Assembly (NCBI GenBank): GCA_013398295.1
Contig: VZSF01003226.1
Coordinates: 310,001 to 374,000, forward strand
DNA from: Chionis minor
Taxonomy: Eukaryota > Chordata > Aves > Charadriiformes > Chionididae
DNA: 64,000 bases
Direction: 5' to 3'
Positions 11,816-25,129 of the stretch are shown one piece after another. Position numbers and translations under genes: made by a program. The notes under the pieces are model-generated. The model did not search any database and was not told the origin of the DNA. It saw only the letters and a list, made by a program, of their open reading frames with translations. Each line of letters begins with the position of its first letter. Within the stretch, counting starts at the first letter, position 1.

Positions 11816-11894
11816 TATTTCATTTTAATCTTCTGAAATATCTGTATTTTCTATCTGGGGAGCGCAGTGTGTTTTACAGCTATTGATGAACTAA

Positions 11895-12010
11895 GTTTTA
11901 GCAGCCCTGTGAGATCAGTAACGATGTGCTGACTACAGATGCAGAATCTGAGGCACACAACATTGAAGTAATTTTCCAAGAGCCACAGAAAGGAATAAAA
12001 CTATCATGGT
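11895..12010 (-). mobile_element. MIR-like ancient SINE relic, minus orientation
   Basis: The block 'agcagccctgtgagatcag' (11899-11917) and the following 'acagatgcagaatctgaggcacac' region (11935-11958), 'gaagtaattttccaagagcc' (11965-11984) and 'acagaaagg' follow the order of the reverse-complement MIR core. That core reads: aacaaccctatgaggta, acagatgaggaaactgaggcaca, aagtgacttgcccaaggtcacaca. MIR and related CORE-SINEs predate the amniote split, so a decayed copy in a bird is expected. Confidence 0.55.
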
Positions 12011-15000
12011 CCTGTGATCCCACTGCAGCACTTCCAGCCTGACCTGGCACCTGACTCTCAGAATTGGAACCTGATTTCCAGGCCACTGGTGAGCTACCCC
12101 CCTGTGAGTTACACGCAAGGAAGATTAAGCTATGGCAGGATGCAGGGAAGGGGACACCGTGCTTCGGCTGACGTGCAGTCTTCTGCCTACTGTTCTGCAG
12201 GTTACCGAGCCATTATTAGGCCAGATGGTGGAAAAAAGGATAAAACCACATTAGAAGAAACAGTTACTTTGAAAAGTAGAAGCTAAGCGAGAATAGGCTG
12301 GAAAGGACAGTATTTGACAATAGTCTTTAAACAAGATCTCCCACTTCTAGCAAGACAATAATACAGTAATGTAATTACGTGAGAAAGACTGACATGGTGT
12401 CATTTTCCATCCCACAGAGCTGAGAGAAAAGGAAAGATAGCAGGAACTTTGACAGGAAACCTGTGGAAATTATTTTGTTGATTTCTGGTGACTAATGTTT
12501 TAAAACAGTAACAATAAAAAGAAATTTAACTTTATACAGGTATAATTGGTCATAATTGCTTTTGATTTTTGTTTGTCAGCACTTAAATTTCCAGTGAAAA
12601 TTAATTTCCTAGCAATACACTTGACCTGAAGTTCAATGATCATAAACAGGGTTTACTCAGCAGCTGACCTGTATAATCTCCTTGCTAAGGAATTACAGGT
12701 TGGAATGATATCCTGAGCTGTTGGTTTTTATTATGTTCCTGACTCTGAAAGGTTTTAAAAATTAATTTACAATTCAGGAATGAGTCATAGTAGTCCTTCG
12801 TTATATATGGAGGAAAAAAGTCTAATGACTTCCACTGGGATGATACTGCGTTCCAATAGAAGGACTGTAAAATGTATTTCTGCCTATGGCACTTCTGTTT
12901 TTTAACTCCTTCCTCTGACTTTCTTACCCTGAAGAACACAAAAAATTCCTGAGAGACATTTAAGCATTTTTTGTATCCATAGCAGCCAAAGGAAACCCAT
13001 TTTTCCAAAACACTTTCTCAGACAAGAAATTTTCAAGCTGTAGGGGAAAAAACCCACCTAAAATGCCCTAAAAAAGAGCCAGTTTACCTATGAAAACAAA
13101 AGAGCATAAAACAAGCATTTCTGCTAAAATCATGGAATAAACACCCATAAATTTAAAGCTAGTTGTTTGCAGGTGTACGTGGGTATGATAGTGTTAAACT
13201 GATCACCACACACGTTTACAAATTCAGCATTACTGTACAAGACTCACTAATGTTACCTACTGCTCATATAGAAACAGTTACTTTAACCTATTATTTTAGA
13301 AGTGATGCTACTTATTGCTAGATATATACTGGTTGAATAAAAATATATCAAAAGTTACCCATGGTAACTGTTGGTAACTATTAACTCTGTTATCTCTATC
13401 TGATTCAGCATCCTGGTACTTTTACTTACACGGTTTCATAAATGCTAACGTAATTTTAATGGTTCCATCATTTTCTTAGTTACTTTACCTACATGCTTGT
13501 GTCCTTCCAACAGAAATAAATGGCTGCTTTGAAAAAAGGAGCCAAAAAAAGGAAAAAAAATTAAGGTAAATATTTCTTGCTCAGGTTAACTGCTTTCATT
13601 TCAGCATATATTCAGATATTATTCAGTATGTATGTAGTCAAGCAACAAATCTGGCTTCACCTCTCGGACTTCCTCCGTTACCATTTCTGTGCCATGGTTT
13701 TCTGGTCTGGTCTCATGTACATAAGAGGTAAGCGCTTCAGGGAGGGAAGTAAAGAAACTTCTTTGGTAAAGAAACTGAAAATCTGGCATAACACTCTGAT
13801 TAAGTTTGCCAAACCCTGCAGTAAAGGAGGCTGGTAACTCACAACAACTTTGACATGAAAAGGATGATTTGGACTTGCCCGTGTACATATTTCAGTGCTA
13901 AAACTTACGCATATATTTCCATTTATTCTCTATGTGTTGGGAATAAAGGCAATTCCAATCCATTTCTGGGTGAGGAGGAACAATGCACTATCTGGAAAGA
14001 GGTTTTTATTAATGAAATAATTGCATAGGTGGCTACACGCACAAAAGACTAAGAGGCAGAGGAGACAATTCTGTTATTTCAAATTTTGGCATTCATAGAA
14101 GAGTACTGCCTTTGAAAGAATGGATGAACAGATTGCTCACAAATTGGGAGCATGCTTCCAGGGACTGGATTCACACATGTGCTTAAAACAGCAGAGAATA
14201 AGGCCATTATCTCTACATGTAGCCATTTGTCTTGTGTGTAGGGCAGAGCAATAAAGACTCAGGCCAAGTGCGTGTAACTTACCCATGGAAAAAAGTCTGA
14301 TATTCAAGCAATCACAATCAGAGGGAATAGCTTGAGCTACTTAATAATAGTGGTTGTAGAATACATGCGTTTTTCCTACATTTAGCAAGGGGAGGAATAA
14401 ATTAAATCAATTCAAGAAGGAATTAGACAGTATTTTGTATGAATAATTCAAGCAAGTTCCGCCTAAGCCTTGTTAGGTGTTAATGTAGCTTTAAGTTTCT
14501 GGACATCTAAAACTAGGCAGGCGAAGCAGGAAAGCTAGCCAGAGAGATAAAGCCTGGTTTGAGCTATATGCTTGGGTATGTGACACATAATGCTTCTAGA
14601 AACAAGGGAGGAGGGAGAAGTATGAGGATGCTGGTGCAGGTGGAAATGGAATAAAAAATGTGCCTGTTCCCCTAGGGAGCAGGGATGGGAGAATGGGACT
14701 ATTGTTACCGACTGTGTGTCCTCGATGCTGCTGTCATACCTTCTAAAGCAAGGAGAAATCTATGAAACGATCTATGTTCATTTCACTGAAAGGATATGTC
14801 TAATTCCGAACCCCTGACAGCTATCTTAGAAGGCCCTTTGATTTATTCTGGGACAAACTAAGGAACTTCACTTGGCAAATACTTCTGGTTTCTATCCAGT
14901 TTAGCTTCTGCTTATCGTTCAGTATTTATTACTAGTAAGTGGATCGAGCTCCAGCTGTGTCAAATAAGAAACTCCATCTACCCACTACCACAACAGCTAC

Positions 15001-15273
15001 ATTTAGTCTGCACAGTGGTGTAGACGAGAGCGGGGACAGAGCAATTTCAGCTGAAGGATTTGGTTATTTAACAACCTCACGGAGCAGGCAAATTACTGAC
15101 GTGCTGTAACAGCTTGGCCTTTCAGGAAGGTGAAGGACTGAGTGGTGCTTGTCGTACAGGGAGGGACTTTTGTGAAGACGGGCAGTTCGCCTCTCTAGTG
15201 AGAGGCAACGGAATAAGCTAGAGCAGGGAAAGGGAAGGCTGTTCTAGGGTGATTTAGTGGGAACAAAATAAAA
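12011..15273. other. Gene-free stretch
   Basis: A+T-rich DNA. An RFX-type site is listed at 13354-13377. Around 14395-14440 a short phrase, 'caagaaggaattagacag', resembles an L2/L3-type LINE tail but is too brief to annotate. No exons were recognised. Confidence 0.55.
13354..13377. promoter_or_regulatory. RFX X-box motif with an extra half-site
   Basis: gttacc (13354-13359) and ggtaac (13363-13368) form a perfect inverted pair with a 3-nt spacer. They fit the RFX X-box GTNRCC-N(0-3)-RGYAAC at every position. A second ggtaac half-site follows at 13372-13377. RFX factors use such sites at ciliary and neural genes and at enhancers. No start site is visible nearby, so an enhancer role or chance is possible. 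Confidence 0.45.
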
Positions 15274-16629
15274 GTGACCTCTGCATCCCCCTGCACCGTC
15301 CCAGCTGCCCTCCCCTCGCTCTGGCCAGTGATCCCTCCTGCAGAGCGATGCCCAGCCCTCTCCTCATGTTACTCCTCTCTCATCTTTCTCTCCCAACGTG
15401 AGTGGTTTCTCCACTGTGCAAAACAGCCTCCCTACACCGTGGACCAGGAGAGCGGAGGGACTTTACTTCTGTTCTTCAGGCATCAACATTCATTTTGGTT
15501 CTGTTTTGGCTGTGCTCTGAGCTGGCTCAGAGTTAAGTCATGGCTTGGTAGCGTGCGTTGCATTAATGTCGGGGGTGGAGGAGCGATCAGCAAAGGGAGA
15601 AAAGGCTCACCACTCGTTCTTAATGACATTTTACACAATCAACCAAGGTTATGTCAGCCTAGTGATCAGAGCAAGGAAAATCAGTGCTGGGGCTCCTTAG
15701 TTCTGCGCCGTGCTTTTTCGTTAGTTTGTTGCTTGGGCTTCCTTGTTACAGGCAGGTCTGATAATAATCCTCCAAATAAGCAATCTTACATCATCTTTTA
15801 CAATAACATGCTTTCTCTTGTTAGAGCCTGGTGTTTCCATTTGCACTGGCCCACTGCTGTCTTTCTAGGTGTATGTGTGAATGACACCTTCAAGGGGCTC
15901 CATGGCACGGCATTGCCCTGTGTCATGACACAGGCACTGGGATGGGACGCAGGGAGCTTTGCCTGTATTTGCCATATTTTGGCAACTGCCAGCTTGTCTC
16001 AGGGCACCATGTGCAAAGGAAGCGAGATACACTTGAGTCTGGAGACCAGGGGCAGTTGCAAATATAATTAACAGTGAAGAGTGGAGGAAGCCTGGGAAAG
16101 AGAGTGGTAGGGGTACCAAGAAGAGAGGAGGGGAGGTTGGTACTAGGTCAGGAGCTGGTACAGTAGAATAGGAGAAGGCGAGCGACAAGGATGGCGCCAC
16201 GGTGGTGAGGGGACACCAGTGTGACAGCCAACTGGGAGCAAAGGTGCAAGTGCACTGGGACCAGGACACTGGGGATGGGGTAGGATGCTTGCTAGCTGGA
16301 TGAGGAGACAGCGACCAGACCAAAGAGCCAGGAGCTCTGTTTTGACCAGATTCCCAGATGCTACACAACCTGGAGTCCAAGGTCTGAGCATACGATTTCC
16401 ATTGCCTGTTGCTGTTTTCCATCACTCCAGACGTAGCAAAGAGGCGACACCTCTGTCTGTGGGGTAGGGCAAGGGCTCGGAAAATCCCACCTCCTGCTGC
16501 CTGCCTGCCACACCTCTGTGCTGGAAGCAGCAGGTATCTCCTTTGCTTCATCCTCGGACTTCCCGTGTGCTTATCCTGGGTTGTACAAAGGAGATGCCAC
16601 GACAGCGAACAGAGATCTTTGAGACTCAT
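15274..16629. other. Overlapping long open frames on opposite strands, no recognised protein
   Basis: The plus strand is open for 265 codons from an ATG at 15274 to a stop ending at 16071. The minus strand is open for 254 codons between 16629 and 15865. They overlap by about 200 bp. This stretch is G+C-richer than its surroundings, which lowers stop-codon frequency on both strands. The plus-strand product is rich in Ser, Leu, Cys and Trp. The minus product is rich in Pro, Ser and Leu in its middle. Neither has a recognisable domain, a signal peptide I would trust, or a repeat structure. No splice sites or polyadenylation signal are convincing. I do not call either a gene; chance is the default explanation, and an unannotated transcript is the alternative. 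Confidence 0.3.
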
Positions 16630-19600
16630 GGCTAGCAGCTCAAAATATTCAATATTAAGGTGTGTGCCAGTACTAGTTACTTTTCTTCAGGGAAAGAGCA
16701 CCTTCTTAATATAAGATAAATATTAGGGTGGGGAAAAGAAATATCAAATAAACCCTAGGCTGTTTAAAAGACTGTAATAGGCAGGAGATGGAACAGTAGA
16801 AGAACATGTGGGTTTTTTTGACCAGTGCTCTTTTTAGTGATAGGGATCCAAGCCAGATTCCCTTTCAGTGCCAAATACATCTATTGAAGTCCGAGCAACA
16901 GACTTAATTGCAGCAGGAAATTGCTGTTTTAAAAAGCATATCTGTAAAGAATGGGAGAATGCATATGGCACATATGTGCCTCGACAGTTTTGCTAAATAA
17001 ACCATGAATTTTGACAAGTGTGTATCTGTAAGTTTGCCATGGAAATAGGATTGTATAACATCACAGCTGAAACAAAAGTTCAGCCTCTGAAAACTGTGGG
17101 GGCGTGCTGCTAAAATGTTTGCTTCGAACGTTAGCTGACTAGTTTCATAACTCCCATGCATCTAGTTAATGCTCTTTTAGACAATACACGGAAAGGGTGG
17201 ATGCCAGGACTGTACACTAAAAGCATTAAAATTGTTATATCTAATGGTCAGAGCCCAGTTTCAGTGTTTCAGAAAATTTCAGTGTTTCAGAAAATGACAG
17301 AAGTTTCTTGCATTAGAAAATTTAAGAGATGAGACTTCCCAGCTTGTTTGTGCAAGATTCTATCAAGCGGAGGTGTGCAAAAATGTTTAGTTCTCTGTTT
17401 AATGAGGAAATTGCACTGTAGGGGTATTAATATCATTGGGGGGAACTGGTTAGTTCAGCAAACCAAGAAGGAATGGGTTATAAAGGCTTTCTCTTTCAGG
17501 TTGTTAATATGGAGTCATTCCCCTGATGCCGAGAGCAGGAATTACAGTGAAGAGGAACTGTTACTATTAGTGACCTCATGATTCAGTTCAGGAGTCTCAT
17601 CCAGAACTCAGGAAACACGTTCGCACTCCGCAAACCACTGCCACGTTTGGCAAAGTGTCAGCTGCCCCATCAACCAAGAGCAAGAACAAAGTGGGTGAAA
17701 AAGCATATCCCCTCAAGACTCCTAGAAGTGGTAATTCTGGCACAGGTTTGGTATGCTAATTGCTTCATGGGGGAAATAAACTACCAACAACCATAAGGTG
17801 AGCATGGACATCTTTATCCAAAAGATAAATGGCAGGACAAGGGGTTAGAGCAGCTTTTGTTACACTGAGCACTGGAAGTCACCCTGCACTAGTTTTGCAG
17901 ATCAGTCATTCCCAGTCGCCTCATCTAGGCCTGTGTTTGCGGGATGCAAAACCTAAAATAGCAAACCCAAGATTTCCAAATTTGACCTGAATTTCAAAAT
18001 CGTCGTGGTCACTCTCAGTCTTCACTGAAGTTCTGTTTTGTAATTCACTCAAACTGGCTTATCCTGGTTCCTCAAGGTATTAGCATGGCCACAGCAGCTT
18101 TTCCAGGTGGCTTTGGCTGTCCTTTGTTGTAGAGGGCTTTCTTACCCTGTTCTGGGTCAGCACACGGCAAAAGCAAAGGCATCCTGCCCCTGGCATATGC
18201 ACCGGGAATGACCCCTCCACCATACCCCAGTTTTGCTCTATCCCAAAAGGAGCCCTGGCTGGGGTAGGGGGGAGGGTGACGGGGTACCTGTGCACACACC
18301 TGTACATGCAGGTACGCGCATGCACACGATTTTGTATGGCACGTGTGTTGTGAGGCGGGTTCGTTAAGCTGCAGCCCTGGAGCAAACAGGTTGCTGAAGG
18401 AGCCAAAGTGCCCATTGCTCCTGTTCAGTAGCCACGGATGTCCCAGGCACCGTACAAGGCCTGCCTTACCAAGTGTTTCTCAGCTTGGCAGGATTTCCCG
18501 AGGAAAATGGTCCAGCTATTCCCGTGACATCTTTAATTGTTTGTAAGCAGATGGTTTATTAGGACTCTATAAATGCTAGTGTCCCCTATAATAAAAAGCA
18601 GGAAGCATAAGGCATAGGTCTACATCTCAATTCAGAGTCTCTAGGCAGTGCCCCTTGCAAAACGGTATGCTGGAATTGCTTGGTTTATACAAGCTGCTGG
18701 CCTGATTCTGCTTTTATTTTGTGCCTAACAGATTTTGTCTGGCAAGCGCATGTGTCACAAGTCCAAACCAATACGTCAGGTGCATTAATGGTCAAGGTAT
18801 GCACAAAACCATTTTTGCAGAGAGACACAGGTGGCTGTCATGGCTTTTACAGGTGTCCTCTCCCTCCATCACAAAACAAACATCTGTCAGGCCACATACA
18901 GTATACAGCTGCCGGGGAAGGGAAGGGCGTGCCATGGAGGGCCGAAACATGGGATTAACATACCTCCTTTTGCTCTCTGCTCCCATGGATTGGTTGGAGA
19001 TAAAACTAAATTGGAGTCTCATTAGCACAAAGTTTTGAAAAAAACCCTTGACGTTTGGCTCTGACTACACCCCTTACATGGCTGTACTGTGCAGCAGGGT
19101 AATGCCATTTGCAATACCGAGGCAGCGGAGGCATACGGCAAACACAGAGCATCTCAGTAGGAAATCTGAAATTCACCAAATGGCAAAGATCCTGTTACAA
19201 TAGTTTGTCTCCCCCCTGGCCAAGATACCCGATCTATTAAATCATGGAAATCACAAACCCTGCAGTTCCAGTGCACTGGGAGGATTGTATTAAACTCAGT
19301 CAGCAATTATCAGTAATACGGGATAAAAATCTTTACTCTGAAAGTAAGCTTTAAAAGGTCATAATGTAATGGCCGTCACTGATGGTCTCCGCACTGGCTG
19401 TTAGTCTGACTGAAAAGCAACAGAGAAGAAATGCAGATGCATAAGTTGAATGCAAACCCTAAACTGCTATTTCTGTCACAGTGTTATTGGCAAAATTATA
19501 GACACAGCACACATCAGCTTTCTCCACACTTGCTAGCCTTAATAAATTTACCTTTATTCTTCACCAAATTTCCTCTTTATTGTTGTTCTGTGAATGCTCG

Positions 19601-20199
19601 TTATGAGCGAGCACAGAAATGCCAAATGAGACAGGGAAAGCGGGCAGCGTGCCAAGGAGTCAGTGGGAGATTCAGACAAGTTTTCCAGGCCCTTTGCATT
19701 ACTCACAGAAAATGTAATACAGGAGTTAAAGCTGCACCGCCAGATTAGTTCTGGAGCTGGGCATGGTGGCACCTTCCACTGCAATGAGATGTGGAACAGA
19801 GATGTTTGGAGCCCGATTTGGGTGTTGGGGATTTGCATCCTGACAGGTGGGTATGAGCCGCCAGCTTGCACCAGTGCTGGCGGTCCCCAGCTCCCTCGCA
19901 CCCACAGGTTCAACAGCAGAGGCATTCCTTGGTGCCATTTCTTCATCAAGAGGGCACTCCCCACTCAGATCCATCCGGAATTTCATTCCCAAGTGGACCC
20001 CGAATCCCCTGCACTCCAGCACGTCCCTAAGGCAACTGGCAGAAGAGATTTCAGCTGACCCTTGGCTGCTTCCAGAATCCCACTCACATACCACAGCCTG
20101 GTTATGCACAGCAGTCAGCAGAGTTAATCCCAATCCATTTTTAAGGTAGTGCAGGTAAACTTCATTAAATTATCTAGCAGATGCTCTCATATAGAATTA
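16630..20199. other. Gene-free stretch
   Basis: No recognisable exon or mobile element. An 18-bp tandem duplication is listed at 17260-17295. Several overlapping frames of 100-136 codons on both strands at 19554-20149 look like chance in a G+C-rich patch. Confidence 0.55.
17260..17295. repeat. Exact 18-bp tandem duplication
   Basis: The unit ttcagtgtttcagaaaat occupies 17260-17277 and is repeated without change at 17278-17295. Identity of the two copies suggests a recent slippage or duplication event. The unit itself contains the internal repeat 'ttcag'. Confidence 0.9.
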
Positions 20200-20920
20200 A
20201 AAAGGTCTTACAGTGATCTAGCGCTTGGACTACAAGTTTTGAGGTAACATTGTCGCATGCCAGCTCCTACATAAGCATCAGTGTGCTCTCTGCCCTAGCA
20301 CCGCTCTAGCTTGAATGACTTCACATTTGCTATGTATTAAGAATCATTGACAATTACTACAGATCCCTCATACATAATAATTTGTAATCTAATAGCTTGC
20401 TGCCTCTACTACACCACTTAGTTTATATCACTTTGAAAATAATTTCTGCTTAATTGAATTAAGGTCAACTCTTATTGAGAGTGCTGGCACAGTGACTAAA
20501 TGCAGTTCAGCTTATTTACTCTTAACTCGTATTTTAACATTCCTGAGTGTTAATGTACAAGAAACAGATTTTTCGTACAGGAAACGAATAATTAGGAACA
20601 TCCTGAGTCGTACAGCTGTTTAGCTTCACTGTTTGTTGTGATGCTACACCTCTGACTATGCCCAATCCTACTGAAACTAAAATGGTCTCCTTTTCCTGGC
20701 AAATCAACTTTTTATTGTAAAATCGTTCAGTAAGTTACTTCTAATAGTGGCTTTACAAATGTCTCATGTGCTGCTTGAATGGCTCTAATTTGCTTAATAA
20801 AAGGACGATTTTTAGTTAATCAAAGGCTTCTCAGTGGATTCTGAATTAACAGTTGGCTTGCTGACAGGTAAAATTAATTAGAAAATTTTTTTTCTCCTGC
20901 TAAAAGAGTAAAATAATCTC
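20200..20920. promoter_or_regulatory. A+T-rich stretch dense in homeodomain-type cores
   Basis: Many TAAT/ATTA and TTAATTA-like cores appear, for example near 20380, 20450, 20590, 20790-20820 and 20870-20880. There is no repeat and no coding potential. This is the usual look of a vertebrate developmental enhancer, but such cores are common in A+T-rich DNA. Confidence is therefore low. Confidence 0.2.
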
Positions 20921-23900
20921 TTGCTCAAACGCATCTGTGATAGAAGCTACCACGAGGCATCTCAGGCATTTATTTTCTAAAAAGCTAATAATATCAAACT
21001 TTGTAAAAAATAATAAGATGTGAAAACCGGGGCTTGTGTGCCTTTGCTATGAAACTGATTTTAAACAAGAGAAGTTTGCAGCCTTAAAGCCACTCGTCCT
21101 TCTCTATTTCATCTTAGTTCTAAACACCCTAGCGAGCTACCCGGCCGTAGGGAAGGCTGGCACGTCCCCTTTCTCCCATCTTCCCACAGCACCCCGCCTG
21201 CCTCGCACAGGCTCACGAGCACTCTCTTTTTCATTAAAAAGAAGATATTACCGCCTGGGCCTGAAGCGGGCATCAGCACACTAGCTGTGGTCCCGAGAAC
21301 CCAAATGCCACAAGTTTCTGAGTAGGCGTCATTCCTGCAGCTTCCGAACCAGGCTCAATATCTCTGCGGCACAAGCTGGGGCTTGTAGCAAAATGCAGCC
21401 TCTCAGACAAAACCCCAGCTGGTTAATGTAACCACCAATGCTCTAAGGAAAGATGAGACAATTCCTGTATTGACCCAAATCTAGAGCGAGCCTGAATCTA
21501 AGGTGACCTTCAGAGGAGCAGAAGCTGCAGAGGGACGTACTGCGCATCAGAACACCACACACTCGTTGCGGTCTCAGCCTTCTTCCCTCCAGTTTCAGAC
21601 ACAGCTGAGCTAAAATTTCTCTCCTTCTTCCGTGAGCCCTTGCCTGAACCCTGAGTCACCCTGCCACTGCAGAAACAGCCCCCTGAGGGGGCACAAGCCA
21701 CCTCGCCTCAAGACCCCTCTCTGCCACCCTGCGCACCCAACCTGCTGTTGCCCACCAGCCCTGGGCACCTGCCCCCTGACTCAAAGGCCTTACACCATTA
21801 CACAAGTAACGCTGCTTCAAGCCAGCTGGGAATTAGCTAATTAGTGCTGATAGGTGAGGGACCATTACTGCAGGAGTTCAGGAGTGCACACTCTACCTCC
21901 CCAAATAAAATGGTGTTCACCCTGCAGCTGCCATCACAAGTCCCACCATATTATGACAGAACATCCCAAGGTGAAGCCCTTTTTACTTTAAGCATTTCAT
22001 AGCCTCTAGAAGCTTCTAGAGATCATTTGTGCAAGTGCAAGTCTGCATATCATTTAAAATACAGCTGGAGTAACTACAGTTCTGAGGTGTTTAATCAAGG
22101 CAGGAGGGGGGGAAGAGGATGTGTTATTGCTTTTTCTCCCCCAGATTAATGTATAAGGGCTATTAGAGCACCTGCCTCAGTTCTGGAGAAAGTCATAGCC
22201 AGATCCAGCCCCCTGGCCCCAGCCGGAGAAGTGCAGCGTAACACTGAGTTTATGTGGATTTTAATAGGAATGGAAGTTACGTAGCACTTGGGGTGCCCCC
22301 AACACTTAGGGCTTGGCCTGGACGCATCATACTCTTCCTCTTCAAAGAGTAAGTACCAACATAGAATGCTGAAAGTAATCTGTTTTAGAGATACCTGTAC
22401 ATATCTACCCTGGTTTCCCAACAAGGCTTATCTAGCATTGCTATCGATGTGTCTCCCAGTCATTCCTAATAGCTTGTGAAGCTGTTGGCCAATTTCGAGG
22501 AGATTTGACAGAGTAGCAGGAGAATCAATGGTGTTTGGTTTGAACATGATTCATGGAAAGAGGAAGTGAGGTGGAGAAACAACAGCCACCCAAGCTGAAC
22601 CAGTGTCCGCTTGGCAGCTCAACCTCAAGACACAAATCTTCAGGGAATCAAAGCGTAAGACTGGCTCCACTGCTCACTGAACCGCTTCTCCACCACCCTG
22701 AAATCCATCAAAAACATCTGCTGGAAGCTTCACTGCAAGTGGAGCAGAAGCCTCGGTGAGCCAAAGGTTTCACGGGCAGCTAACAAATCACATATACCTG
22801 CTGAAGTGAAGGTCAGTCAGCTCCTGTGTCCCTATATGAAATGAATAGTACTTACCTTAGAACTGAAAGAGAAAAAACAAGCCATGTCACTGCCAGAGTT
22901 CATCCTACCAGCAGTGACCTCAACAAGTGTTAGATCAGTTCATCTAAAAATACTAATTTTCAGCTTAAAAACAAACAAAACCCAAACTGGATGAAGTGGA
23001 ACATTAAAGTCACTTCAGCATGTTTGTCCTGGAAGGTGTAGGCACTGCAGAACAGGATTCAAAAGTCTACTTGATGGCATTTTAGCATGTGATATAAATG
23101 TTCATGAAAAGAGTTATGAAAAGAGTTGGTAAAGCCTACTGAATCCTCTGTACCTTCACCTCCCACATCTGTTCTTCACTGGACTTCAAAACACAGTGGA
23201 GTTGACCTCCTCTGGTAGGATATCCACACGGTTGCAAAAGAAAATTGCATTTGTACCAATAGCTTATTACGTATCTCCTTAGGGCTTACTGTGGACCTTG
23301 TATATTGTGTTATGGAGGAAGGGTGGAAGCATGCCACATGTGCAAGTATAAATGCATGCTTCAAGATTTATTTTAGCCGAGACTAAACTGCTAGCAATAA
23401 TAAAGACAGACTATTATGATAAGAAATGGACACTGTTCACCGTTATAAAGATTTGTATTCGCACTTCCCCTACTTGTTGTCTTTCTTTACATGGTGTTTC
23501 TTACAGGTTTTTATTTTACTCTTTATAATGGCAGGAGAAGTGTAATTATTCTTGTGAGAAGCTGATGTTGTTTGTGCTCTCTCTTTCCTTTTCCCATTGC
23601 TTCCTAAGATAAATGAAAGAACAGTCTGTACGGCAGCAAAATTAATTCCTTTTTTTCTCAAATACAGCTTCTTTTTCTGTGTGTGAAATGGCCACCAGCA
23701 CAAGGTTACCCTCTGTCTAGGGGAAGGGCAGCCGCTGTGGCAGTTCTGCTGTGTGCCCACGGGGCAGCCTGGCACTAGTGGGTGCTGCGGGGCAGCTCTC
23801 AAGCCTCCTGTTCCCACGGGCCTCGCCAGAGGGGCTGATTAGTGGTGTAATTTATCCCAGATCTAAGCCAAGATCTGCCCTGCGGGGCTGCATGATAGGA

Positions 23901-25129
23901 AAGGAGGTTGTGAGCAGTGCCCTCGCAACCTCTGGGGTGCCTGCTTCTAGTAAACCCCTAATAAACTGCCGGTGAAGTTTACAACCCTTGGGCTGGTCTC
24001 TGCTACTCCTGGGGGACAAAGATACACTCCGTGTCCCCCGAATCAGGAAAGCATGGGATGCCTTACAAGCAAATAGGCGGGGGCACATGTCCAAGTGCAT
24101 CTGCCAAGCCCGAGTACATGATCCTGACTCAGAGGAATACCTTGGATGTGAGAAAAGGATTCGGTTCTCCCCGTTCCCTTGATTCCCAGTGACAAAAGAA
24201 ACAGCAACATTGTCATGCGTGCAGTTAACACAGTCACAGCTGAAAGACCAAGACTATGGCTGACTGTACAGCAGCACATCAATCAACACACAGCCCTCCA
24301 AAAGCACAAGGAGAAGTCCTCCTCCCTCTCTCTCCCCTCCCCAGACCCAGAACTTGTTCCCCATAAAATCCTTTGTAACCTAGAAAGACCAAAGGAATAA
24401 AGAGCAGATGGAGCCAGCCCAGCTTTATCCCATACCCCAGCTCCCACCAGGGATGGGGAAGCCTGGTCAGGTAGAAGGAAATTAGAGGTCAGTAAGTGTT
24501 GTGAGATACAGGTTTTCACCTGACGGTTGCTGTATCAGGAAAACTTCCTTTCCACTTAAAAAATCTGAGTGTTTATATACCCATATTATTGATTGCAAAG
24601 GACATCTGAGTATCCGGCTGTATTGTTAAGCAGCTCTAAAGATTTTGCTGGAGTCTGGTGTGCGTACGATGACCAAAAGAGACACTCCCAATTAGTACTG
24701 AAATTCAGCCAGGACTACTCATCTTATCAAAGATCAAAACTGCAGCAAAATTTGACTTTGTAACTATGTTAGCCTAAAATGTTGTCAACATCTTTTTCTT
24801 CGTGCCAACCTTTCTCTCACCCCTCTGAACCCATTCTCCTTGCTGCAGTTTTTTGGTCTGGTCTTCAACATCAAAAGACACAGCATCAAGGTAGAAACAA
24901 GTCATCTCTACTCTCTTATCCTGGAGGGGACTTTTGACCTTTCAAGAGAAGAAAGAAACAGGCTTTCCTACAGATGTTTAAAAAATTAAATGTGTACTAG
25001 CGTATGAATTAGCCTGGAGTTGTCTCCTCTCTCTATTTGCTCTTTCAGGACTGCATCTTGCTCCATTTTTCTTCTTCTTTCAAATGTTCCCAAAAACCAT
25101 CCTAGCAACACCGCACATGAGCCAGGTCT
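20921..25129. other. Gene-free stretch
   Basis: No exon or mobile element was recognised. The A+T-rich part (22.8-23.5 kb) and the more G+C-rich parts (21.5-21.8 and 23.7-24.1 kb) both lack coding signals. Confidence 0.55.

Noticed and set aside
19554..20149. Frames of 100-136 codons on both strands, overlapping
   Set aside because: Several frames are open at once in a G+C-richer patch, none has splice support, and no known protein is matched.
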